From assembly GCF_024723255.1 (NCBI RefSeq), contig NZ_JANIAC010000005.1, forward strand, positions 1 through 64,000: a stretch of DNA of 64,000 bases, written 5' to 3'. Below the pieces are notes generated by a model. It was given only the letters and a program-made list of their open reading frames with translations, did no database searches and was not told the origin of the DNA. The position numbers and the translations under genes are program-made. Below are positions 27,982-39,464 of this stretch, in pieces (position 1 is the stretch's first letter; each line of letters starts with the position of its first letter). Source of the DNA: Aestuariibaculum sp. M13. Lineage in GTDB: Bacteria > Bacteroidota > Bacteroidia > Flavobacteriales > Flavobacteriaceae.

Positions 27982-28695
27982 TTAGCTTTTATGAATTATG
28001 AATATCGTAGGTCTTTTATGAAGGTCTACGATATTTTTTTTCCAGCTAGCTGCAGATTGTGTTTTTATAAATTCGGTATCCAAAGTAATATCACAAGCCA
28101 CACAAATCTGCGTGTTACTTTCAAGAATTTGGCATAAATCTTCCAGCATTTTATTGTTTCTGTATGGTGTTTCAATAAATAATTGCGACTGATTATAATC
28201 CAAAGATAAGCGCTCTAATCGTTTAATTTCGTTTTTACGTTCGCCTTTGTCGATAGGTAAGTAGCCATTAAAAGCGAAACTTTGTCCGTTCATTCCGGAA
28301 GCCATAACAGACATTAAAATGGAAGAAGGACCAACTAAAGGAACAACTTTAATATTGTGTCTATGTGCCAAACTAACAATATCGGCACCAGGATCGGCAA
28401 CGCCAGGACATCCGGCTTCCGATAGCAGTCCTACATTGGTTCCGTTAAGGCAAGGTTCTATAAAATTAGGTAAATCGGCAGGGTCGGTAAATTTGTTCAG
28501 GTGAAACATTTTTAAGCCTGGCTGCGATTTTTCCGGTGTTATTTTTTTAATAAAGCGTCTGGCCGTTTTATCGTTTTCAACAATAAACGTGTTCGTTTGT
28601 TCAATAACACGTTTTACGGTTTGCGGCAAAACGTCCATAGGGTCATTATCGCCCAATGTGGTTGGAATTAAATATAGAACGCCTCTGGTATTCAC
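27982..28695 (-). CDS. SAM-dependent tetrapyrrole-methylase-family protein (RsmI-like)
   Basis: The 237-residue protein has the tetrapyrrole (RsmI-type) methylase pattern: GVLYLIPTTLGDNDP, VGLLSEAGCPGVADPGADIV, VPLVGPSSILMSVMASGMNG and FIETPYRNNKM. RsmI 2'-O-methylates C1402 of 16S rRNA. This shorter flavobacterial form lacks the C-terminal helix bundle of Escherichia coli RsmI, so the exact target is uncertain. It starts with GTG one base after the phosphatase stop. Its 3' end contains the terminator of the convergent gene. Confidence 0.87.
   Translation of the reverse strand: MNTRGVLYLIPTTLGDNDPMDVLPQTVKRVIEQTNTFIVENDKTARRFIKKITPEKSQPGLKMFHLNKFTDPADLPNFIEPCLNGTNVGLLSEAGCPGVADPGADIVSLAHRHNIKVVPLVGPSSILMSVMASGMNGQSFAFNGYLPIDKGERKNEIKRLERLSLDYNQSQLFIETPYRNNKMLEDLCQILESNTQICVACDITLDTEFIKTQSAASWKKNIVDLHKRPTIFIIHKS
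28001..28042 (+). terminator. Terminator located inside the convergent methyltransferase gene
   Basis: AATATCGTAG (28001-28010) pairs with CTACGATATT (28026-28035), extended by inner pairing, and T6 follows. It ends the plus-strand transcript of 27314-27973 within the last codons of the minus-strand gene. Confidence 0.78.
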
Positions 28696-28696
28696 T

Positions 28697-29149
28697 TTAA
28701 TTAAGTTTTTTAGCTATTATAGAACAGGCTTCGTCTAACATATTATAGACGTTTTCGAAACCCTCATTTCCTCCGTAATACGGGTCGGGAACAGGGTAAT
28801 TTTCGTTAGGATATGTTTCGTTTAAAATAAACAGAACCTTTGTTTTGTCGCTTTCGTTTCGAGCTAAGGAGATGACATCTTGGTAATTTGATTCATCCAT
28901 GACATAGATATAATCAAAACGATCGAAATCTGAAACAACAAATTGACGTGCTTTTAAATTTGAAATATTTAATCCGTATTTTCTAGCAACGGCTATAGAG
29001 CGATGATCAGGTTGACTGCCGGAATGGTAATTAGCCGTTCCGGCGGAGTCTACTGTAAAGGTGTTTTGAGGAAGTTTGGATTTTAAAATCCCCTCGGCTA
29101 ATGGCGAACGGCAAATATTGCCCAAACAAACCATTAATATTTTAGTCAT
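28697..29149 (-). CDS. Low-molecular-weight protein tyrosine phosphatase
   Basis: The 150-residue protein carries the P-loop VCLGNICRSPLAEG with nucleophile Cys8 and Arg14, and the general acid in PVPDPYYGG. It hydrolyses phosphotyrosine in proteins in the cytoplasm; arsenate reductases share the fold but not this DPYYGG loop. It lies between dnaA and the methyltransferase, all on the minus strand with short gaps (12 and 1 bases), forming an apparent operon. Confidence 0.94.
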   Translation of the reverse strand: MTKILMVCLGNICRSPLAEGILKSKLPQNTFTVDSAGTANYHSGSQPDHRSIAVARKYGLNISNLKARQFVVSDFDRFDYIYVMDESNYQDVISLARNESDKTKVLFILNETYPNENYPVPDPYYGGNEGFENVYNMLDEACSIIAKKLN

Positions 29150-29161
29150 TTAAAAAGGTTT

Positions 29162-30589
29162 TTAAACAGACAGTTTCTTTGTAATATCATCAACATACTT
29201 TTTAAATTGTTTGTCTGTTGATGTTAAATTATCTACGGTTTTACAAGCGTGTAATACCGTCGCGTGGTCACGTTTCCCAATTTGAGAACCAATACTAGCT
29301 AACGATGCTTTTGTAAATTTCTTCGCAAAAAACATAGCTAATTGTCTGGCTTGTACGATATGACGTTTTCTTGTTTTCGATTGTAAGGTGCTTACATCCA
29401 TCTGGAAGTAATCAGAAACTACTTTTTGTATGTAGTCAATAGATACTTCACGTTTGGTATTCTTAACAAATTTCTCAACAACAATGCGTGCTAAATCAAT
29501 AGTTACTTCTTTTTTGTTGAAAGAAGATTGAGCAATTAAAGAGATGATGGCACCTTCAAGCTCACGTACATTCGATTTAATATTTTTTGCTACGTAATCA
29601 ATAATTTCGTCTGGCATATCTACACCATCACGATATAATTTATTTTTTACGATAGAAACACGTGTTTCAAAATCTGGTGTTTGTAATTCTGCCGAAAGTC
29701 CCCACTTAAAACGAGATAATAAACGTTGTTCAATATCCTGCATATCTACTGGTGCTTTATCACTGGTTAAAATAACCTGTTTACCGTTTTGGTGTAAGTG
29801 GTTAAAGATATGGAAGAATACATCCTGAGTTCCTGTTTTACCAGAAAGGAATTGAACGTCGTCAATAATTAACACGTCAATAATTTGATAGAAGTGAATA
29901 AAATCATTTCTATTATTTTTCTTAACCGAATCAATATACTGTTGGGTAAACTTCTCAGCCGAGATATATAGAACTGTTTTTTCCGGATACTTATCTTTAA
30001 TATCCACACCAATAGCGTGTACAAGGTGGGTTTTTCCTAAACCAACACCACCAAAAATAAGTAGGGGGTTAAACGATGTTCCTCCGGGTTTAGCCGCTAC
30101 CGCCAATCCGGCACTTCTAGCTAAACGGTTAGAATCTCCTTCTAAAAAGTTTTCAAAACTGTAATTAGGATTTAATTGCGATTCAATTTTAACATTTCTA
30201 ATTCCTGGAATAACGAACGGATTACGTAATTCAGGGTTTTTGTTCTTTAAAGGAATGTCAACTTCCTGTGATTTTACAGCACTTCTGTTTGAACTCGGAA
30301 TCTTCTCAGTAAACGGTTGCTTGTTGCCATAGGTGTTTTCCATTTTAATAATGTAAACCAGCTTGGCCTTTTCTCCCAACTCTTTGGTTAAAGATACTTT
30401 TAGAATCTTAACATAGTGTTCTTCAAGCCATTCGTAGAAAAATTTACTTGGTACTTGAATACTTAGGGCGTTGTCTGTGAGTTTAACTGCGATGATTGGT
30501 TCAAACCAAGTTTTGTAAGCTTGCGGTTGGATGTTATCCTTTATGAATTCTAGACAATTATTCCATACCGTTTGCGCAGTTTTACTCAT
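29162..30589 (-). CDS. dnaA: Chromosomal replication initiator protein
   Basis: DnaA binds origin DNA and opens it. The 475-residue protein has the N-terminal interaction domain (1-90), a linker, and the AAA+ ATPase with Walker A GGVGLGKTHL and Walker B LIIDDVQF. The C-terminal DNA-binding domain has the signature KRDHATVLHACKTV. It is complete. The 184 bases upstream lack clear DnaA boxes, so this is probably not the origin itself. The two downstream genes follow closely. Confidence 0.98.
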   Translation of the reverse strand: MSKTAQTVWNNCLEFIKDNIQPQAYKTWFEPIIAVKLTDNALSIQVPSKFFYEWLEEHYVKILKVSLTKELGEKAKLVYIIKMENTYGNKQPFTEKIPSSNRSAVKSQEVDIPLKNKNPELRNPFVIPGIRNVKIESQLNPNYSFENFLEGDSNRLARSAGLAVAAKPGGTSFNPLLIFGGVGLGKTHLVHAIGVDIKDKYPEKTVLYISAEKFTQQYIDSVKKNNRNDFIHFYQIIDVLIIDDVQFLSGKTGTQDVFFHIFNHLHQNGKQVILTSDKAPVDMQDIEQRLLSRFKWGLSAELQTPDFETRVSIVKNKLYRDGVDMPDEIIDYVAKNIKSNVRELEGAIISLIAQSSFNKKEVTIDLARIVVEKFVKNTKREVSIDYIQKVVSDYFQMDVSTLQSKTRKRHIVQARQLAMFFAKKFTKASLASIGSQIGKRDHATVLHACKTVDNLTSTDKQFKKYVDDITKKLSV

Positions 30590-30773
30590 TGTTTATTTCG
30601 TGGGTTTTAGTAGTTTTGTGATCGAGAAAAAAGTTTCTCTGTGTTGTTCTTTGGCTCGGCAAATATGTGAACAAAATTCTTAAAAAAAAAATCAAAAAGG
30701 TATTGAATTTTTATAAAAAAATACTCATGCTCGAGCCTTTGCCGAAACTACAAAAAAATATTTAATAATCCTT
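30590..30773. promoter_or_regulatory. Divergent promoter region, dnaA and thioesterase
   Basis: Two copies of TTTGCCGA occur in opposite directions: 30656-30663 reading toward dnaA (preceded by CATA) and 30738-30745 reading toward the thioesterase (preceded by GAGCC). Each has the TTTG core of a -7 element but misses the leading TA. No TTATCCACA-type box was found. Confidence 0.35.
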
Positions 30774-31172
30774 ATGAAAATCGACGAAATACAAATTAGA
30801 GTGCGTTATGGAGAAACAGACCAAATGGGAGTGGTTTATCACGGAAATTACGCATTATATCTGGAAATGGGACGTATTGAATGGCTTAGAAAACTTGGGA
30901 TTTCATATAAGTCTATGGAAGAAAATGGCGTCATGTTACCTGTTGTTTCGATGACTGTAAATTATAAAAAATCAGCGTGTTACGACGATGTAATTAATGT
31001 AAAAACTGAAGTGGTTAAAGTGCCAACTGCAAAAATTGAATTTAATTACGAAATAACAAATGAGGCAGGAGAACTTTTAACAACGGCTAGTACCACTTTG
31101 GTGTTTATCGATATGAAAACTAACCGCCCCATACGGGCTCCGCAGTACATTTTAGATGCTATTAAGAAGTAG
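30774..31172 (+). CDS. Acyl-CoA thioesterase (4HBT family)
   Basis: The 132-residue protein is a hot-dog-fold thioesterase. RVRYGETDQMGVVYHGNYALYLEMGR includes the catalytic Asp and the helix typical of YbgC/4HBT enzymes, and VEMGR-like and SACYDDVINVKTEV blocks follow. It cleaves acyl-CoA thioesters in the cytoplasm; chain length is unknown. It is divergent from dnaA and ends one base before the convergent IMPACT gene. Confidence 0.92.
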   Translation: MKIDEIQIRVRYGETDQMGVVYHGNYALYLEMGRIEWLRKLGISYKSMEENGVMLPVVSMTVNYKKSACYDDVINVKTEVVKVPTAKIEFNYEITNEAGELLTTASTTLVFIDMKTNRPIRAPQYILDAIKK

Positions 31173-31173
31173 T

Positions 31174-31782
31174 CTAAATTTCTAAAATTTTTATTTCAAA
31201 AAGGTGATCGAAGGTGTTAAAAACAGAATCGGCTTCGGTCTTCCTTACCGAGATGGTAATTTGGCAATCTAATTCTAATTTTTGATGCATAATGTTCAGG
31301 TTTTTTTCCTTGATAATACGCATCACTGTATTCATGTTTTTATAGTCAAAAGTGATAAGGAAATCTTTATTAATTGTCTTTTCAATAATTTTGGCTTCCT
31401 CAAGTGTCATTTGTGCAGTGGTTCGGTATGCGCTAATTAATCCACCAACACCTAATTTTACACCGCCAAAGTAACGAACAACAACAATTAAAGTGTTAGT
31501 AACCTCGAAAGATTGAATTTGTCCGTATATGGGCATGCCTGCAGAATTGCTCGGTTCGCCATCATCATTTGCTCTGTAGCTAATATTTTCAGTGCCTATT
31601 TGATAGGCGTAACACCAGTGTCTTGCTGAATGGTGTTCTTTTTTTAAGGTTTCAATGTGTTCTTTAATTTCTTCTTCATTAGAAACGGGGAAAGCATAAC
31701 CGAAAAACTTGCTGTTTTTGTCTTTGTATAATATGCCTTCAACAGGTGCTTTTATGGTTTTGTATAAATCTGAATTGTCCAA
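31174..31782 (-). CDS. IMPACT/YigZ family protein
   Basis: The 202-residue protein has the UPF0029 signature: KKEHHSARHWCYAYQIG, then RANDDGEPSNSAGMPI and VVVRYFGGVKLGVGGLISAYR, with a C-terminal ferredoxin-like DUF1949 region. The family is linked to translation control in eukaryotes; the bacterial role is unclear. The start appears to be TTG, as no ATG lies nearby. It follows the HAD phosphatase gene by five bases. Confidence 0.9.
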   Translation of the reverse strand: MDNSDLYKTIKAPVEGILYKDKNSKFFGYAFPVSNEEEIKEHIETLKKEHHSARHWCYAYQIGTENISYRANDDGEPSNSAGMPIYGQIQSFEVTNTLIVVVRYFGGVKLGVGGLISAYRTTAQMTLEEAKIIEKTINKDFLITFDYKNMNTVMRIIKEKNLNIMHQKLELDCQITISVRKTEADSVFNTFDHLFEIKILEI

Positions 31783-31787
31783 ATCAA

Positions 31788-32399
31788 TTAAAATATATTG
31801 GCTTCCGTTTTGAATAGTGTGCAGACATCTTCTGTTTTCGGATTGATGTTCCAGGTTTTAATGCCTAAGGTTTCTGCAGTTTTACAGTTGTCGGTATTAT
31901 CATCAATAAAGAAGCATTCGCTGGCCTTTAGTTTGTTTTCGTTTAAGACAAATTCAAAAATGTCTTTATTAGGTTTTCTTAATTGAATTTCATGTGATAA
32001 ATAAAACTGATCGAAACAGTTTTTAAACTCTTCGAAAAACGGAAACTGCTCTTTAATCCAGTCGATATGTAGATCGTTGGTATTGCTTAATAAGATGAGT
32101 TTGTACTTACCTTCTTTTTTTAATTGCTGAAGAAATTCTAAACGGTGTTTTGGGAAATCTTTCAGCATAAAATTCCAGATATCAATCAATTCTTGGTTTG
32201 ACAGATGCGGAAAGTTGTCGCTGTAAAATTCAAGTAGTTCTTCGGTAGAAATTAAGCCTTGTTCGTAAAAACTATTGAAAGCTAACATTTCATCTGAAAA
32301 GTTATCGATTTTAAATTTTTCGAAGGCGTATTGTAAATTGCCTTCAATATCTAAGTTAATGAAAACGTTCCCGAAATCGAATATAAGGGTATTAATCAT
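31788..32399 (-). CDS. HAD-superfamily phosphatase
   Basis: The 203-residue protein has the HAD motifs: LIFDFGNVFIN (I; the usual DxD is DFGN, so the second Asp is replaced as in some YihX-like members), LLSNTNDLHI (II), the Lys in LRKPNKDIFEF (III) and FIDDNTDNCKTAETLG (IV). It is like YihX alpha-D-glucose-1-phosphate phosphatase in general form. It follows ribD with an 8-base overlap, which raises the possibility that it dephosphorylates a riboflavin intermediate; this is inference. Confidence 0.88.
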   Translation of the reverse strand: MINTLIFDFGNVFINLDIEGNLQYAFEKFKIDNFSDEMLAFNSFYEQGLISTEELLEFYSDNFPHLSNQELIDIWNFMLKDFPKHRLEFLQQLKKEGKYKLILLSNTNDLHIDWIKEQFPFFEEFKNCFDQFYLSHEIQLRKPNKDIFEFVLNENKLKASECFFIDDNTDNCKTAETLGIKTWNINPKTEDVCTLFKTEANIF

Positions 32400-33396
32400 T
32401 TGTGTAAGTTTTTAATGTGTCGTTAATAATATGTTCTTCAGAAATTAATTTCCCTGAAAACTTAGGTGTTTTAGTTCCTGCTTTAAATGTTGTGCTGCCT
32501 GTGAAAATGCGAGCTTCATCCCAAAGGTTTTCATCTATAAACGTTTGAAGGGTTTTAGCGCCGCCTTCAATAATAATGGAAGTGATGTTTTCTTTATAAA
32601 GCAATTCGGTTATTTGTTGTGCTATATTTTCTGAAAAATCAATGTTTTCCTTAGTTATGGTAATGGTTTTGGCTTCGTTACGAAATACAGATAAATTTTT
32701 AGGGAGTTTGGCTTCAGCGTCTAAAACAACTCGGATAGGATGTTGACCTGTCCAATCTCTGGTAGTTAAACTTGGGTTGTCTTGTAAAACTGTATTTGTG
32801 CCGACTAGAATAGCCTGTTCTTCGGCGCGCCATTTATGAACTAATTGTCTGCTAAATGTATTGGTTATCCAAACAGGTTTTTGTTCGTCTTTGGTTTGAG
32901 GAGCAATAAAACCATCTGCAGTTTCTGCCCATTTTAGAATAATATAAGGACGCTTTTTGTTATGGAATGTAAAAAAACGCTTGTGGTGCTCTTTGCATTC
33001 CTGTTCTAAAATGCCAACAGTAACATGTCGACCAGCATTTCTTAGTTTTTCAATGCCTTTTCCTGCAACCAGAATATTATCATCTAAACACCCGATTACT
33101 ATTTTGGGGATTTCGTGTTTTATGATTAAATCACTGCATGGTGGTGTTTTGCCATAGTGTGAGCAAGGCTCTAAGGTTACATATATGGTAGCTTCTTTTA
33201 GCAGGTTTTTATCCTTAACCGAATTAATCGCATTAACTTCGGCGTGGTTGCCGCCATAAGCACTTGTAAAACCTTCACCAATAATTTTATTGTTATACAC
33301 AATTACGCTGCCAACCATAGGGTTTGGTCGTGTATAGCCTAATCCGTTTTTGGCAATTTCAATGCAGCGTCTTATGTAGTATTCGTGCGTTTTCAA
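32392..33396 (-). CDS. ribD: Bifunctional riboflavin deaminase/reductase
   Basis: RibD deaminates and reduces the pyrimidine intermediate after GTP cyclohydrolase II. The 334-residue protein has the zinc deaminase domain with His51 and Glu53 (HAEVNAI), Cys78 and Cys87 (EPCSHYGKTPPCSD). The C-terminal NADPH reductase domain follows, with YIILKWAETADGFIAP, AILVGTNTVLQDNPSLTTRD and SIIIEGGAKTLQTF. The start is TTG at 33396. It leads an operon with the HAD phosphatase and the IMPACT protein, and follows the LEA-type lipoprotein by eight bases. Confidence 0.96.
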   Translation of the reverse strand: MKTHEYYIRRCIEIAKNGLGYTRPNPMVGSVIVYNNKIIGEGFTSAYGGNHAEVNAINSVKDKNLLKEATIYVTLEPCSHYGKTPPCSDLIIKHEIPKIVIGCLDDNILVAGKGIEKLRNAGRHVTVGILEQECKEHHKRFFTFHNKKRPYIILKWAETADGFIAPQTKDEQKPVWITNTFSRQLVHKWRAEEQAILVGTNTVLQDNPSLTTRDWTGQHPIRVVLDAEAKLPKNLSVFRNEAKTITITKENIDFSENIAQQITELLYKENITSIIIEGGAKTLQTFIDENLWDEARIFTGSTTFKAGTKTPKFSGKLISEEHIINDTLKTYTND

Positions 33397-33404
33397 AAAG
33401 TAAC

Positions 33405-33857
33405 TTATTTAATTTTTATATTGTCGGTTTTGTCTAAAGCATAAGTATATGAAAACCCAAAGACTCTGTAGGTGATGTCGCCTTTATATTGCACTTTTAC
33501 TTTTCTACTAAAAATACTTCCCAGCAGTCCGCTTAAGCTTTTATCACTAAAAAGGCTGTCTGTTGGAATTTCGGCACGTAATGGAATTGAGAATTCTTTT
33601 TCGGCCGGGACATCAAATCGTTCAGCAGAAACTTTTCCCATTTGATTATCATTTACAAAAATTTTAATTTCATCGGTTTCTAAAGCTCCGCTAATTATAT
33701 TTGGGTTTAGAAACAGTGCATCGGCACTTATGATAATATGATTTGCATTCGATTCGGTAACGTGAATATTTTCAACTCTTAAAAACTCTGGTTTTTCTTT
33801 AACTGAGCAACTTAAAAAGGAGATTAATATTGTTGATAAGATTATAAGGCGTTTCAT
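33405..33857 (-). CDS. LEA type 2-like lipoprotein
   Basis: The 150-residue protein has a lipoprotein signal with lipobox SFLSC (Cys17). Its single beta-sandwich-like domain has the WHy/LEA-2 pattern: VENIHVTESNANHIIISADALFLNPN, NDNQMGKVSAERFDVPA and FSIPLRAEIP. The role of such envelope lipoproteins is unknown. It starts the minus-strand operon that includes ribD and is divergent from prmC. Confidence 0.75.
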   Translation of the reverse strand: MKRLIILSTILISFLSCSVKEKPEFLRVENIHVTESNANHIIISADALFLNPNIISGALETDEIKIFVNDNQMGKVSAERFDVPAEKEFSIPLRAEIPTDSLFSDKSLSGLLGSIFSRKVKVQYKGDITYRVFGFSYTYALDKTDNIKIK

Positions 33858-33927
33858 GGTCTTTTTTTTAAGATTTAAGTATCTTCACTTGCGCAAAATT
33901 AACATTTTAAAGTTAGTAAAGTACTAT

Positions 33928-33973
33928 GGTTATTGGTTAAAATAACCAGTTGGTATTTATTGGTTTAACTTTG
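33928..33973 (+). promoter_or_regulatory. prmC -7 element with upstream inverted repeat
   Basis: TAACTTTG (33966-33973) fully matches the -7 consensus, 41 bases before the prmC ATG. GGTTATT (33928-33934) and AATAACC (33941-33947) form a perfect inverted repeat just upstream, which could be an operator or a chance palindrome. Confidence 0.42.
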
Positions 33974-34014
33974 TGAATATTGATTTTTAAACTCACGCCG
34001 TGTGCTTTCAGATT

Positions 34015-36889
<2,875 letters not shown>

Positions 36890-36939
36890 TTTTTTATCGA
36901 CAAAAAGCACTTTTTTATCGTTTAATTGTAATATTTGTT

Positions 36940-36947
36940 TATATTTG
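36940..36947 (+). promoter_or_regulatory. Promoter -7 element of the first tandem membrane-protein gene
   Basis: TATATTTG is a full match to TAnnTTTG, 23 bases before the ATG at 36971. No good -33 element at 19-21 bases is visible. Confidence 0.45.
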
Positions 36948-36970
36948 CCCTAAAGAATTAGATTGCTATT

Positions 36971-37687
36971 ATGCTTAAATCTAAAATAATAGAGGGTTTG
37001 GTTATATTAATTTACATATTATTTGTTCTGTTTCAATTTACAGGTCACGATGATTTGGCTTATTATTCCAGTTCATTAATTCTGCCATTTATCACAATCA
37101 CATACTTTATTAAGGTAAAAAACAGGTCGTTGTTTTTTACCTTGTTTTTGGTTTTGTTTTCTATTTCCGATTTACTGGTGTTTTTTGAAGGCATTACGTT
37201 ATATAAGAAAATAGATTATTATTTAGGGAATGCCTTGTACATTTTAGCTTATACCTGTTTGTTTTTTGAGATCTCTAAATCAATAAAAATAAAGTTTTTA
37301 ATAAAGAATTATTTTATACACCTAATAGTTTTATCTGTGTTGAGCGTATATATAGTGTATTTTCTTCAGGGTGTAGTAAAACCTTATGTTTCGGTTACTG
37401 ATGAGTATTATGTAGAGCTTGTTTATAATATAGTTTTATTGTTGCTTCTTTCTACAGCCCTTTTAGCATATTTTTATAAGGACAATGTAAAGTCGTTATA
37501 CATGTTCGTAGGGGTTTTAAGTGTTGTTTTTGCCGAGGTAATGTGGGTGGCATATAATTATATGGGAGAGCGTAATTTACTTAATTTGTTATCTACAACA
37601 TTGTATTTGGTTGGCTTTTACTTCTTTTACAGACAATCAAAACTCTTAGATGTTAATCAGGAAGAGTTAAATATGGTAACTCACTAA
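36971..37687 (+). CDS. Integral membrane protein, unknown (tandem pair, first)
   Basis: The 238-residue protein has about eight hydrophobic helices with very short loops and a hydrophilic C-terminal tail. There is no catalytic motif I can name. The arrangement, including FSISDLLVFFEG in helix 3 and LYLVGFYFFYRQSKLL at the end, is shared with the next gene. It is loosely reminiscent of YhhN/TMEM86-type proteins, but that is a weak comparison. A -7 element precedes it and it is probably expressed independently of ligA. Confidence 0.6.
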   Translation: MLKSKIIEGLVILIYILFVLFQFTGHDDLAYYSSSLILPFITITYFIKVKNRSLFFTLFLVLFSISDLLVFFEGITLYKKIDYYLGNALYILAYTCLFFEISKSIKIKFLIKNYFIHLIVLSVLSVYIVYFLQGVVKPYVSVTDEYYVELVYNIVLLLLLSTALLAYFYKDNVKSLYMFVGVLSVVFAEVMWVAYNYMGERNLLNLLSTTLYLVGFYFFYRQSKLLDVNQEELNMVTH

Positions 37688-37771
37688 GTTTAAAGTTTGC
37701 TAAGTTTTAAAATTTTGACGGTATTTCATCGATTAAGTGTATGGTTTTTGGTTTGAAATGCGAAATTTTAT

Positions 37772-37779
37772 TAAGTTTG
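37772..37779 (+). promoter_or_regulatory. Promoter -7 element of the second tandem membrane-protein gene
   Basis: TAAGTTTG matches TAnnTTTG. A TTG at 37748-37750 lies 21 bases upstream, an acceptable -33 element. The ATG is 24 bases downstream. Confidence 0.5.
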
Positions 37780-37803
37780 GGATAACCTACTTATGAAATT
37801 ACC

Positions 37804-38541
37804 ATGAAAAACTGGATTGCAAATACAGGCGATAAAGTCTTTGTATTGGCTTTATGGTTGTTAGTTGCTGTGAGTTGTATAGCAGTTTTAACTTCAAAAG
37901 CTTCTCTGATTACCTATAGTTTACTTTTATATGTGCCTTTGTTTTCGATTGCTTATTTCTCTAAGTACAAATCGTTAAAATTTGGTTTTATAGCGTATTT
38001 ACTATTCTCATTTTTAGGAGATACATCTAGTCTGTTTTTTACAGAAGGTATGCTAATCAAAGCCTCGAGCGTGTTTTACTTTTTAGGTTTTATGTATTTA
38101 CTAATCATGATTTTGCCAAAATTTAAATTATCGGAAGTGCAGCCTTTGGTGGGGCCTTATTTAATAAGTGTATTTTTAATTTTTGCTTTCTTTTTATTTC
38201 AGATTTATAATATTTTGAATTTAACTTTGGAAAGCACAGCAGAAGTTCAGTTGTTCGGATTGAAGAGCTTAAGTCTGGTTGTTCTAGGTTTAGTGGCTTT
38301 TGGAGTGTATTTAAATACCCAGACTAAATTATCCGTTCTGTTCTTAATAGGTGTTGGATGCCTGTTTTTTTCCGTAATCCTGAATTACATCAATTTATAT
38401 TATGTGTATCGTTTAGAATTTGTAGCTATAGAACGCATATTATACACAGTGGCTTTGTTCTTTTTGTTTAAACATGCTGTTTTAGACAAGGAGCAAATTC
38501 AGGAAGAAAAAAGTTTTAATTCAAGCAAAGTTTTAGCTTAA
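37804..38541 (+). CDS. Integral membrane protein, unknown (tandem pair, second)
   Basis: The 245-residue protein has about eight membrane helices and the same overall order as its upstream neighbour, including FSFLGDTSSLFFTEGMLIKAS where the first has FSISDLLVFFEG. A paralogous pair from an old duplication is inferred; identity is low. The GD-x6-EG segment resembles the helix-3 region of YhhN-like lysoplasmalogenases, but no activity can be claimed. It overlaps the convergent 5'-nucleotidase-like gene by four bases. Confidence 0.6.
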   Translation: MKNWIANTGDKVFVLALWLLVAVSCIAVLTSKASLITYSLLLYVPLFSIAYFSKYKSLKFGFIAYLLFSFLGDTSSLFFTEGMLIKASSVFYFLGFMYLLIMILPKFKLSEVQPLVGPYLISVFLIFAFFLFQIYNILNLTLESTAEVQLFGLKSLSLVVLGLVAFGVYLNTQTKLSVLFLIGVGCLFFSVILNYINLYYVYRLEFVAIERILYTVALFFLFKHAVLDKEQIQEEKSFNSSKVLA

Positions 38542-39455
38542 ACTATAATCGATGTTCCGTTGGCAGATTTGTTCTTGTCTGTATCGAAATAAAAATCAAT
38601 TCGTCCCAGGTTAATACCCCAATATCCCACTTGATTTACAAGCATATTTTTGTCTTCACTATTTTTAACAACTGTAGGTTTTGCTAAAAAAGTATGGGTA
38701 TGTCCCCCAATAATTAAATCGATATCTTTGGTTGATTTCGCTAATATTAAATCACATAGCCTATCAGGATTTTCCTTGTAATAATATCCCAAATGAGACA
38801 GGCAGATAACTAAATCGCATTGTTTTTCTGTTTTTAAAATACGAGACATGTCTTGTGCGGTTTCAATGGGGTCTAAGTATTTTGTTTCTTTGTAATTTTT
38901 GGAGTCTACAATACCTTTCAGTTTAATTCCTAATCCAAAAATTCCAATTTTAATACCATCAACATTATAAATTTTATATGGTTTAGTATGGGTATCCATA
39001 ATGGTGTTCGAAAAATCGTAGTTGGAACAGATAAAATCGAATTTAGCATGTGGTAATTGCGCATACAAACCATCAATACCGGCATCAAAGTCATGATTTC
39101 CAAGTGTGGCAGCGTCATATTTTAGCATGCTCATAAGTTTAAATTCTAATTCACCACCATAATAATTAAAATATGGTGTGCCCTGAAAAATATCACCGGC
39201 ATCTAAAAGGAGTGTATTGGGGTTTTCTTTTCTAATGGATTCTACTAAACTGGCTCTTCTGGCAACGCCTCCCATATTAGGATAGGTTCCGTCGTTAGGA
39301 CCAAACGGATCGATATGACTATGCACATCGTTGGTGTGAAGTATGGTAATTTGTTTTGTACTCGTTTTGTTTGCGAACGATTGAAGCCCAATACCGCCTA
39401 AAGTTATTAAAGCTGTAGTTGCTGAAGTTTTTTGAATAAAATCTCTACGTTTCAT
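38538..39455 (-). CDS. Exported 5'-nucleotidase-type metallophosphatase domain protein
   Basis: The 305-residue protein starts with MKRRDFIQKTSATTALITLGG, a Tat-like signal. It then has the UshA-type calcineurin-like phosphoesterase core: ITILHTNDVHSHIDPFG, LLLDAGDIFQGTPYFNYYGGE, ATLGNHDFDAGIDG, and HLGYY plus LIIGGHTHTF. These supply the Asp, His and Asn ligands of a two-metal centre. It lacks the substrate-binding C-terminal domain, which is encoded next door as a separate protein (39465-40226). Together they would act like a split periplasmic nucleotidase. Confidence 0.9.
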   Translation of the reverse strand: MKRRDFIQKTSATTALITLGGIGLQSFANKTSTKQITILHTNDVHSHIDPFGPNDGTYPNMGGVARRASLVESIRKENPNTLLLDAGDIFQGTPYFNYYGGELEFKLMSMLKYDAATLGNHDFDAGIDGLYAQLPHAKFDFICSNYDFSNTIMDTHTKPYKIYNVDGIKIGIFGLGIKLKGIVDSKNYKETKYLDPIETAQDMSRILKTEKQCDLVICLSHLGYYYKENPDRLCDLILAKSTKDIDLIIGGHTHTFLAKPTVVKNSEDKNMLVNQVGYWGINLGRIDFYFDTDKNKSANGTSIIV

Positions 39456-39464
39456 GATTAGGGC

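Noticed and set aside
30590-30773. Origin of replication next to dnaA
   Set aside because: No DnaA boxes are visible in the 184 bases upstream of dnaA; the region looks like a divergent promoter.
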